This document shows, piece after piece, positions 43,601 to 55,600 of a stretch of 64,000 nt of DNA. The notes under the pieces are model-generated. The model ran no database searches and was not told the origin of the DNA. It saw nothing but the letters and a program-made list of their open reading frames with translations. The DNA lies in the NCBI GenBank assembly GCA_030562195.1, contig CM060202.1, forward strand, positions 22,864,317 through 22,928,316. The letters are read 5' to 3'. Origin of the DNA: Nipponacmea schrenckii (taxonomy: Eukaryota; Mollusca; Gastropoda; Lottiidae). Position 1 is the stretch's first letter; each line of letters starts with the position of its first letter. Both the position numbers and the translations under genes were made by a program.

Positions 43601-46600
43601 TAAAAATCTGAAGATATCTTATCCCCGCCTTGTGATAAGTGCCAGAAATTATGATAAGTATATCTTTACATTCTATACACTTGGTGCCACTGTTGTCTGA
43701 TTTGAGTGGGATCTCAGATGAACAAAAGAACTGAGAAAATTCCTGGAATTGAAATGTCTAGTGGAATTGTACCCCCTGTGGCATTTTTATCACTCATCTC
43801 TGATTGTCTATTGTTTACTTGAAAATGTGAACTGGGAACTTTAAGTGTAGAATTTGAAAGATAAGGATATAGAATGGGGAGATAATGTGGAATGTGGGGT
43901 AGTCCTCGGGGTGAGAATGTCAGATTGAAAATTGAGTGAGATTGACCCCCAGTGACCTGATATGACCAAGGTTTTGATAATATTAATCTTTTTAGATTAC
44001 AGTGATTGCATTTGTTCTCGACTGTCAACAAATTTTATGACAAAGTTACATCTGTGAAGGGTTATTTTATCTTGGACTCAAATTTTCTGAGAAAGATAAA
44101 ATCTTATTCATTATAAAATTAAAGGTAGAACTTATTAAAAAACAGTAAATGAACTTATACTAACACTGTTCTGTTATTTAGCTAATTCTAATTTTACAGA
44201 TTTTGTTGATATTATTTTATGTTCACCGGTGTTACTTGCAATGTTTGACCTCAGGTGTTGAATTTTGAATTTTCATGTTGAAAGCTTTGTATTTGTATTT
44301 GTATTTGTATTTGTATTTGTATTTGAATTGAGAATAGAATAATGTCCTGGACGTGTGGGAAATTTTAAAGTTTATCTGTATAACTTAGTTGTTTGTTAAA
44401 ATCTTGACATAAAGTCACACTCTAAATGAGTATGAATAATTCAAGATCAAAAGGCTCTGGGTGCAGTTGATGTTTAAGTGGAATTTAAAATTTTTGGGAA
44501 TAATACAATTTTTCTTGACTAAAAACACCCCCTGACTACCAATTACGTCACAAATTTATAAAATTTACACATTTCGGCCCAAAATTAAAAATTAAAGCGA
44601 TTTTACGATAAACTCATTTTAAGGACCGGGCAATTGAATCTTTTTGATTTAGGAGATTATACGTTTAGTTAAAATATTTAAACAGAAAAAAATTTGGTCT
44701 GAATTATATCAATTTACCAAACGAATCAATCTTGACAATAGGACTAACAAAAGCATTTCTAATCTACATTAAGGACTGGATATTCCGGAAACAAATTTAG
44801 TATATATCATATCTAGACCGGACGGTACAGGTTGTAAATAAAAGAGACAGCGAAGTAGGCATCGTCGAAATTCACAATTACTTTCGGCCTACACGTTTTT
44901 AATAAGGAATCAATTCGAACAGATTACCCGAGTACATACCTCCTCCAAGGATTTTATTTATCAAACCTAGCGTGTACTGTCAATGTCACCTGCCTTGCAA
45001 GGTATAGTAAAGTAGTTTTAGCCGCTGGCTGCCTTGGCTTAATTTGTCTAGTGTCGATGTTCTAACCCCTATTAATGCTAATTATATTATTGACTCACCT
45101 CAGTTTGTGCATTTCGCATTTCGCGTTATTTTATCGTTTTTGTAGAGGCAAATACGTCCATCCTTTGTGAGTAGTTTCCTGTGGACGCAAACGGTAGGAA
45201 AATCTGTTTCTTTCAGCAACTTACCAACGGGTGCAATCCCAGGACCAAAGCGGTTTAGTTTACCGACTTCGAAGCCGGCCGGTAGAATATGTTTTTCACA
45301 CACGACTTTATTTTTTGAGAAATGAAACGTATCCAATGTCGAACCTGTACCGATATTGTTGAGCTGTTTTGTAGATTCTTAGTGGGATCTGGTATTCGTT
45401 AATAGCTTACGTCTTTATTTCTCTACTTATTGTTAAGGCATACCCGAGCTTGACATTCCGCCATTTTGATATTCTATCTACGACGTGACGTCATGCTACG
45501 TGGCGTTCCTAACAAAGATGGCGGCCCCCAGGTATTGGAATTTATTGATTTTAATTTGAAATATTAGACAAAATAAAATAGTAACAACAAAAAAAAACTT
45601 TACAATATGTCCATTTCATCCAAGCCTATCACAAATTTACAAAGCTTATTATCCCTTTAAGGTGGTTATACCTGTAAAATTATGGTAACTCCACAGATCT
45701 TTAATCTTGATACTAAAAATACACCCCCATGACTACCAACTTCATGGTACTGGAGAAATTTAATCAAAATTCAGAGATTTCTGGCCCAGAATTAATGTGT
45801 AATGTCAACTACAGATAAACTACCCTCTTGTAAAGGTCACACAAGGTCAATAAATGTCAACTCTTTTAGATTTAGGACTTAAAAATATGTTCAGTTAAAT
45901 TTATTTCAATTACAGAAAATTAAATTGGTTTAATATATAATTTTAATGAATAAGATAGATTTAAATATTTATAATTTTTTATTCATGTTATGTATGTCAT
46001 ATTCTATTTACCAGTCTTTATTGCTAGTGGTTGAAGAATAATTTTGAACTGTGTTGTGAACTTATTCTCAGTTCTAAGAAGGGCATGAACTCCTGTAACA
46101 GTTGTTATTATAATACAGAGCTATAAAACAGACTTGTCAATCACAGTATATAGGTACTAGTAAAATAGACTTGTCAATCACAGTATATAGGTACTAGTAA
46201 AATAGACTTGTCAATCACAGTATATAGGTACTAGTAAAATAGACTTGTCAATCACAGTATATAGGTACTAGTAAAATAGACTTGTCAATCACAGTATATA
46301 GGTACTAGTAAAATAGACTTGTCAATCACCGTATATAGGTACTAGTAAAATAGACTTGTCAACCACAGTATATAGGTACTAGTAAAATAGACTTGTCAAT
46401 CACAGTATATAGGTACTAGTAAAATAGACTTGTCAATCACAGTATATAGGTACTAGTAAAATAGACTTGTCAATCACAGTATATAGGTACTAGTAAAATA
46501 GACTTGTCAATCACAGTATATAGGTACTAGTAAAATAGACTTGTCAATCACAGTATATAGGTACTAATAAAATAGACTTGTCAATCACAGTATATAGGTA

Positions 46601-49600
46601 CTAGTAAAATAGACTTGTCAATCACAGTATAATAGGTACTAGTAAAATAGACTTGTCAATCACAGTATATAGGTACTAGTAAAATAGACTTGTCAATCAC
46701 AGTATATAGGTACTAGTAAAATAGACTTGTCAATCACAGTATATAGGTACTAGTAAAATAGACTTGTCAATCACAGTATATAGGTACTAGTAAAATAGAC
46801 TTGTCAATCACGTATATAGGTACTAGTAAAATAGACTTGTCAATCACAGTATATAGGTACTAGTAAAATAGACTTGTCAATCACAGTATATAGGTACTAG
46901 TAAAAGCTTGCTAGTATATGAGGTACTTAAGTAAAAGTTGGCAAATCAAGTATTTTGATAGATAAAGAAGCTCCGAGTAATGAAAACGTCCCTGGAGTGT
47001 TTGAAGTCTGTAGCATCGCATGAAAAGTTTAATTCTATAGACAGACACTGAAATCAATAGGCTCTGTATTAAATAACTTCAACCCTACCATTATTATAAA
47101 TGAACAGAAGGACCTTGACATTTCCAAATTGAATTTTTAATCAATTTGGTTTCCGTGGTAGGCGTGAAATACGTCTGATACAGCAATAAAATTGGTTCCA
47201 GATTGTCGTTTAAACAGAAACCTTTACAAGTTCATCATTAAATTTAAAAGGTTTGTTGTAATATTAATGCTCTGATTTGAAATTCCAGGAAAATAAAGAT
47301 TTCAAATTATCTATGAATAATAAGTGTATAAAGTTAATGCCATTTTTGCCATGGCAATATTGAACTAGAATATATAAAAACATTATGCAAACCAAAATGA
47401 TAAAGAAGCACTAGATATACGGATAAACTATTTCTGATATTGTTTTTTTTTTACTCCTATGATATTCCATTGCCTTGATAGGTCAATATCAAATCAAAAA
47501 TGAACTACTGGTCTTTATTTCTTTCCACTCCCTTCCAGTTTGTTATATATTAAAATATAGATATCAAGACTAAAATACCCAATAATCTACGGTATACTGA
47601 TCAATTTCCTTGAATATCGTAATTCAGGTTCACATAACTCTTAATTATAACTACATAATAGAATCAGTTATAAAGTGACTTTGATAACAGAGTTGTTAAG
47701 CCACTGAAGAGGTTCTGATTAAGTTAAAATAAACCTAGGCATCATGCAACAGGTTGTGTATGTGAAAGATCCCTTGACCATTGGAAATTGCTAAAAGAGT
47801 AGGCTAATGCTGCTGTTCTGGCAAATTTATTCATTATTGCACAGTGATGTTCATCTTCATTAACCCATTAGGTGCAGAAGAGAAGGACGTAAAACTCCAT
47901 TCTTTTCTAGGTTTTCTTCTTGTCTTCATTAGACCATTTGGTACAGAAGAGTAGGACGTAAAACTCATTCTTTTTTATTTTTTCTCCCTGTTTTCATTAA
48001 CCCATTAGGTACAAAAGAGTAGGATGTAAAACTCCATTCATTTCATTTTCATTCAGCTATTAGATGCTGTAGAGTTGGAATTCTTCCGATGCCAGTGCTT
48101 TTATGAATCCAATGTTGACTTTGATAACCCACAAACTCCCTTATTTCCATGAACTAAGGTTACTGCCGACTGCTCTAGTTTATCAGATAATATAAAGGTA
48201 ACGTGAGGTTATAAATTATACTGAGAGGTGTAACAGAAACTGTAGGATATAAAGATAGTTGTTATGAAGTATCTATTATATTAATGTGTCTGGGTTTCTT
48301 CAGTCCGCAATCAATACTAATATATCCATTGTATTACACTCTACTTTCGTTTTAGTGGTGTAGTGCAGTTCGGAGTCCTTCAGTAATGACATTCATGACA
48401 AGTTAAAGTTTGTTAAAGGGATGCTGTCTCTTAGTATGAATATGGTCAATATAAGTATATATTCATCAGTGAACTTACTTGGTGTCATAAAGTAACAGAA
48501 TCTCTTAAAATCTAGAGAAATCACAAAACTAATTCATTTTTGAAAAACGCTTAATCAATTTATAAAGTTTTTCAAAAATCAAATGCATCTTTATGGATAA
48601 TTACTTAGTTTTTTTGAATATATACTTATTTTGTTATGTTATTTATGGCAGCAGGTATATTTACTGATGAACACAGCTCTCATTGCCCAAGATTAAACTT
48701 TTCAAATTTTATGGTCATTTTAAGACCTATTATCCCTTTAATATGTCCACTTTCTACTTCATTGTAGTTGGTGTTTTCGTAAATATATCATGTCTGCAGA
48801 TCTTTTCTATTTTGTTCTTCGGGATTTTGACAAAGCCTAAAACATAACAATTGTTAATTTATTTCAGAATGTTGTTAAATATGTAGAATGTTAAATTCAT
48901 TAGTAAAAACAAAAACAGCAGCATTTTTTCTAGAATGATGTTAACTTGAATTAACTTTAAACCCACGATTTGTAGTCTGAAATAAATTAAAATGTTTGTT
49001 GGCAGGTGGTCTCCCTTTGATGTTAGAATCTGATGGAATGTGAGATTAAACTGTGGTTTGATGAAATAACTGGAATACATGTATAGTATTATAACCATCT
49101 AGATAACTTAATTACTGACAGGGTTTAACTGTGTGTTATATATTAGATTCACGACCTTCCAGTACTCAGATCTGATGGTGAAGAATGATCTAACTTACAA
49201 ATCTTTCTGAATAAATGTTATAATCAAAATTGACTATAAAATAATCCAAGAGGTTGCCATTGCTCTCCCAGTTATGGATTTTGATTGTCACCATTTAAAA
49301 AAAAAAGCAAGCTGATTTGCAATTAGTGAAATATTTTTTTGTAAACAATATTTTGAATATAAGAGAAATGGATTAGGGAACAGGATTTCGTCTAAATTAC
49401 CCTTTTCCAATCGTGAAATCTAAATAAGATCAATTGAAAACAAATATACAGTTAAGGTTTCATTATTCAGTAAGAAGTCCTGTATTGGTTTGGTGAAAGG
49501 ACACGACTTATCTTTAAAACATTAAATACACAGTTGTTCAGACAAAGCAGCCAAATTTTTAAACCCTCTTAACATATTTTAACTGACCAAAAGTGCATTA

Positions 49601-52600
49601 AATTTGTTGACTCCTTTAATCTAACTGGTGTTTATGTTGGTAGCCCCCTGATGTTTGTAGATGTTAAGTGTTTACTCTTATTTAACTCTAGTAATAAAAT
49701 AGAGTGATATCAAATACTCTGTAAATTAACTAATTACAAGGTTCGTTAAGTCTCAATCATGTTCTCATGTTATTGTACCTTCCTCTTATTATATTAATTA
49801 TGTAACTGCCTGGATAAAACAAACTCTGAATGTAACTGGAGACTACAGATTACCTGTATCCCATTACTCTTCAAAATAAAAACCAAAACCATTATTAGAC
49901 CTACCCTGAGGGTAGTGGAATATCTCTGTGGGCTGTATGTGGATAAATCAAGGTTTAAATCCTCTGAAAGACATAAAACTGAAAATAGAAGTGGCTGATT
50001 TAAACATTTTTTCAGTGAAATGAAACATATTATTTACATATACGAAGCAGAGCTGATGTAAATATGGAATTGGTTAAATTTAAAATAACATATAAAAAGT
50101 ATTTGTGACAAATCTTGAATAAATTTCATACTTTGCCTTACACTTTATCGACTTTATCAATTCGGAATCAAAATTCCGAGTCCACATAAATATTGTTGGT
50201 ATATAAGAGATTTCTTTGATTCCAAGTCTATTTTTATGGCTCATCTACTAGTGGAATGTTTTATATTGACTGCTGTCACAAACAAGATTTGATAAAACAA
50301 AAAAACTAAAAGATTTGAAAACAACGCGGTGTTAATTGAAAACAAAACAATAGACTGGTTGATAAAAGGCCAGAGATAAAAGAGCGCGATAGAAATAAAT
50401 TTGATTTATTTTAGTGTTCATGCTTTCGTAACATGTCACAGTTCTCTGTTACCATGGTAACTCAGTAATTAAATTAGTTTAAGAGGTCTTCATGTAAACT
50501 TGTGTAGGTTAGAGTTTTTCCACTGCCGTACGCCTGGTAATCAAGTTTTATTAAGCATATCGTGTGAATGTTGTACAAGCTTTATCTTGTTATCATTCCA
50601 TAGCAGCTGAAATTAAATATATGGAAATTTTTTACTTGTTTTTATCATGGCTTAGAAGAATACAATTAGAACCTGGATATTTCTAATCTTTGTTTTAGCA
50701 CCATTCTACCTTGTCTGACTAATTAAGACAAATAGTTGATTGGAAAATAAGAAATAACGAATAAGGTGAATAATTAGACTCTCTATAACTCGCCAAAGTC
50801 TTTATGTCCAAGTCAAGTCAAGTCCAGTAGTAAATAGTAATGAAGCTAAGATGAATTCTGTTGAAATCAGATCGACTATTTAGCTACAGGGTAGAAGTTT
50901 GAACAATTAACCGGACATAAGGGAGATAAGTAGAGAGAATATCATCTGAGAAGATGAAAAGCCAAGAATAGAATAGCCTACCATCTTGAGGTTTAGTTTT
51001 CTAGAAATCAATATAGTGGCCTATATACAGTGCAAACATTCATTACAGAGACCCCTTGGTGACATAACACTTTAATAGAAAGATGTAAGGAAACGGCTAA
51101 ATTCAGTCAACTTTTAATGATGAGTGTTGTTATCAAATTCATTTACTTGTTCTCTTGAACTGACCAGAGATAAATCTACGTCACCTACATTATTCACAAA
51201 ATAAAATTATATTTTTATCCAGACAGAAAACACATTGCATCTATCAACATGAACATATCCAAAAATAAATCATTCAAAGTTTGTAAAATCTGAAATTAAA
51301 GCTGCAATTTCTATTTCATATTAATATAGGGCTGTTTTCGCTCTTAATGTACTTAATATGTGCATAGAAATATAGAAATGTTATTATATATGAAATATTA
51401 TATATCCGAGATAAAAATAACTTTTGAGCTTCTGAGAAGACATCATTTGAGACAACTGCACAGTGTGATCTACTGATTTCGTGGGGTTTCTAGTGCTTTT
51501 GGATGCTGTCTCTCGATCTACCGACGGGAGAACCAAATCTTTTACTAGTAGTTTTAAGCAATGAATATTAATAAATGGTCTTTCTGTAATTTCAGCATGT
51601 CAGGAACTGTTAATGGAACCCAATGTAGATAAATTGGTGAAAAAGATAGACGAAGGTATCAAATTAACCTGTAGTGTTGATGGTTTAGCAGAAGGTGAAT
51701 CAGCCAATTTACAATGGTTTGATGCCAGTGGAACACAAGTTACTGATAAAACTGGACCGTAAGTTCTTTATACTCAACGTCTTCATTAGCCCATAAGGTG
51801 CAGAAGAGTAGGACGTAAAACTCCATTTATATCATTTTCTTTATTTCCATCTGAATTGTCAAGAATGATCTAATAAGGCCCATTTTTCTTAAAAGGCCTA
51901 CTGTGAAATATTAAAATATTACCACTCTCGGCCCTACTGGAGTTTATAGCATATCTTTTCTTCATGATCAGAGTTTGTTTTATTCATCGTTCAGATCTAC
52001 GATAGATTCCTGGATATCCTCGTCTATCAATTCAGACAGGGGATGCCTGCCTCATGTTATGATTTGCCAGAGCCCAGGAAAACTCCTATGTTCAGATGGA
52101 ACAAAAAAGGATGATCTAAGATATGCCTTTGCAGGTCTTTAAAAATTTATGAAGGAACTTATATTCATAGTCAAGTAAGAAATTTTAACCTGAACAATTC
52201 TAAAATTTTCTTGTAATAAACTGTAAATATGTAATTATTTTTTTTTATAGAATCAAAATATCAGGATATGGCAATAAATTGTCTTTGATGATCCCTAAAT
52301 TACGGAATGGAGATGAAGGATCATATTCTTGTAAAGCCACTATTAATGGTAATCCTGTAGAAAAATCCCTTGCTATAGAATTATACAGTAAGTATGCAGT
52401 ATATATAGTAATTATGATAATCTGATGTAATTAATAGCTTTAAAGCAAGTTTTTTAGCTGAATATGCTGTGTTTCCACTTAGTTTGTCTGGTTCCCGAAG
52501 CCATTTTAGTCTCAATCAAAAAGTATCTTTACTTTACTTATACTGTTATTATAGCGTCAGCAAAGACGAGAAAAAAGGCGTTTTTGTGCTGCTGTCCTGA

Positions 52601-55600
52601 CAAATAGTCCTTTCGCTTAAACATCACATGTGGACTTTTGATGCACACATCCAACAGCTTCCAAGTCAATATGAGAAGCAGTCCTACTGTAACAGCTGGT
52701 GAGGCTGGGTTGGTGAGCAAGTGCAAAGACACTTTGCTTTCCTTTAGAATTGGACACGTAGCTACTTCAATTTTTCTAATCTTGTTTCGGAATTAACTAG
52801 TGCTAAAATATTCTGTTTCTTTCTTTCAGAGGGTATCACCATCATTGGCTCACCTAAAAAACAAAGACCAAACATCAATACTGATGCTTTTATTGAATGT
52901 AATGTTGATGCCACATCGGCAAGAGTTGACTGGTTGTATGGTGATGAAAGACCTATTGATTTTGGTAAGTTTTAACACACCTACACATTAGTGAAAGAAA
53001 ATCAGACCAATTGACAAATATTAACTATGAGTTATTGCCCTTGTTCTTGAATACAATTTGGACATGATATAGATACATTCCAAGGATGAACCCTATTGAA
53101 AACAAGACAATTCAAATCAATTTTTCTGAAACTGAACTGTTGATGGATATCAGTCCAATAAAAAATTGTTACTGAAATGACATTAGCTATAGGGGTGGGA
53201 ATTTGAAAGGAAGATAACCCTGTATGTCAATAGCATTTTAGAAGTACAAAGTATCTATCAATAACAATTGTCCTAATTTCAGGAATAACAAAGTTAACTG
53301 GATGAGAATGAAGTTCATAAATTGTTGCTTTTAATATAACAACAAAAATCTTGAGAAATTTTGACCTAAGTCATTAAATTATCTTAAGATATCTATTACT
53401 ATATCCTGAGAAACTGAAGTATGTGAATTTTATATCAATTTATTTTCACTGTAGCTAATGGTCGCTATGTTCAGAAGAAGGATGGATTGGTAATAAAGAA
53501 TATAACAGAAGAAGATAACGGAGAATATTTCTGTTCAGTCAATGTACCAAGCATGGGAGATTTTCTACAATATCAAATCTCTATACAAGTCACCAGTAAG
53601 TCATATAGTTAATAATATCAGTTTATTTAAAGGTGCCACAGTGGCTTAGTCATTAGACGCTTGCTCACTAACCTAAAGGTCCAGATTTAATTGAGATCAT
53701 ACCTTAGGACTTTTCAACCCGGCATCCTCATGTCAGTGATGAAGGTCGTAGAAATGGACATAGAAATAGTGTCTAGTCTTTTGGGTGGGTCAATAAACTG
53801 AGGTCCTGTTGGTATAGGCTGTACATGCTAAAGATCCCGCAACAGTAGGATATTGCAAAAAAAGTAGTCAAATGATGTATTTCTGAGCAATCAAGATTTA
53901 TTGACTTGTTCACATTTATTTCAGTTCCACCAAAATCAAGTCGACCAGCCACATTTATCCCTGCTATAGTTGGTAAAAAATTTACTATGAGCTGTTATGC
54001 TACTGGAGATCCAAGGCCTGTCTTTACTTTCTATAAGGTTAGTAGTGAATATTGATAAAACTTGTGGAGGTTTTAGAAATTACCTTTCATTTACAGCAGT
54101 TTTTTTTATAAGGTACAAAAGTACCTCGTAAATAAGGGTTTTAAATAGGGATTGAAAATCAATAAAAAAAAACAGATACAGTTATCAAATATATGTAAAG
54201 TAGTTTCAAAGTTTTGTGTAGTTTATTGTCTAGAATAAATACAAGAAGAATTCACTGACTTTTTTTTTCCATCCTGAATAAATGCAGTTAAGTCACTAAA
54301 ACTTCAAATAAATTTATGAAAGAAAAAAAGGTACCATGTTAAAGTCGAAATAAAGATTATACTATCTTGTATTTTTAGGATGATCAATATTTGGAAGGAG
54401 CACGATATAAAGTGGATGATGTAAATGGAAGATTAGAGATTGAGATGATGGAAGCAACTGATTCGGGTGATTATAAATGTGTTGCCAGTAATATAAAAGA
54501 TGGTGTACGGGGAAGTAAAACTGGTGGCATGATTGAAGAAATCGTAAATGTTGATGTTCTCAGTAAGTCAATTGTTGTATTTATATCTCCGGCCAAAGTT
54601 TTAATAGTGTACAAAGAGCAGACTCATTGTCAGGGTGGGGTCTACAGATTTTTGGCCCTAGCTAGTTAGAATTAAGCCCCACCCTCAAAATCTTCTTCAG
54701 TTAGCAAAGATTGATCAATTTAACAAAAAAAAACAAGACGGTAAACATTTTAATAAATCATCAGAAATACATTTTCTGGGCTTCTTGTTTTCGTTCGGGG
54801 GGAGAACAAGGACCAAAAATAACGGCCCTGGTACCGTTCAGTTCTGGTGACGGGGCTGAGAAAGGGAAATCTAAATAAATAATTTACCAACAGGATGGTG
54901 CCAAGGGATTTTACAGTTGTCTGAAAGGACATCACTAAAATCAGTTTCAATGTTATCTTTCTTGACACATCAAATTACTGCATTTCCTGAATATGTTTTT
55001 TATAAACCATGAGTCAATTAATTTCTGATTATTGATATGGTTCTTTAAATAGTCCCCAATGACATGAAATGGCTGCTGAAAATATGTTCTTTTTTTAAAA
55101 TCTAGAAATAAAATAACCCATTTATCAGAGATATTGAAGTTTGATCTTTTTTTTTTCAGTTCCACCCAGTATCACATCCATTACTGATATTTCAAAAGTA
55201 GAACGAGAGCCAGGAGAGTTGACCTGTATCAGTGAGGGTAATCCAGCCCCTGATCTGACATGGAAAAAATTCGGATCTGATTTTGCCTTCTCTTCCGATC
55301 AATCAGGAGTAAGTAACTCTCTTTGTTTTGAAAAAAAAATAAAAAATTTTTCGGCTGGCTTGTTGTGATATATTGGATATTAATTTGATTGAGACTTAAT
55401 TAAAAGAGATTACATTTGTCTATTAAACTCTATAAAGCCTTATTAATTATTTAATCTATGATTTTTTGTAAAATAGACCCAACAAGGCGCCACATTAGAA
55501 GAGAAAGAAGAACAATTACCTGATGGTTCCTGGAGATCTGAATTAAAGTTGATATTTGCTGCTTTAAAACCCAGTGACACCAACACCTATACATGTACAG

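Larger units (their letters stand above)
44473..45660 (-). mobile_element. Probable Kolobok-like DNA transposon relic
   Basis: On the minus strand one end reads TTAAAGGGATAATAAG (at 45660). The opposite end may be the TTAAGTGGAATT-like start at 44473. TTAA target duplications with AGGRR-type termini are known for the Kolobok superfamily and its T2-type MITEs. Between the ends lies a decayed THAP zinc-finger coding region. The region also has more CpG than its flanks, as in a younger insert. The left boundary is uncertain. It relies on homology with the repeat that starts at 45657. Confidence 0.45.
10636..51595 (+). other. Intron 1, 40,960 bp
   Basis: The intron runs from the exon 1 donor (GTAAGT-like) to the exon 2 acceptor (TTTCAG). 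It contains no gene I can support on either strand. Its content is mobile elements and tandem arrays, listed separately. The arrays at 32124, 35049 and 46124 together account for roughly 3 kb. Confidence 0.7.

Noticed and set aside
43714..44031. 105-codon minus-strand open frame with Pro-rich segments
   Set aside because: No domain match by eye and no neighbouring exons. Possibly part of an old mobile element, but unsupported.
52538..52732. 64-codon minus-strand open frame in intron 3
   Set aside because: It lies antisense within an intron, shows no domain, and has no second exon. Perhaps a mobile-element scrap.
53631..53700. tRNA-like sequence with A- and B-box strings
   Set aside because: No cloverleaf with paired acceptor stem can be formed. 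The sequence continues into a repeated body, so it is a SINE head and not a tRNA gene.
54750..54968. Minus-strand open frame in intron 7 with an Arg/Pro/Ser-rich part
   Set aside because: The GC-richer patch (54780-54870) may be an old repeat, but the predicted peptide matches nothing I recognise.
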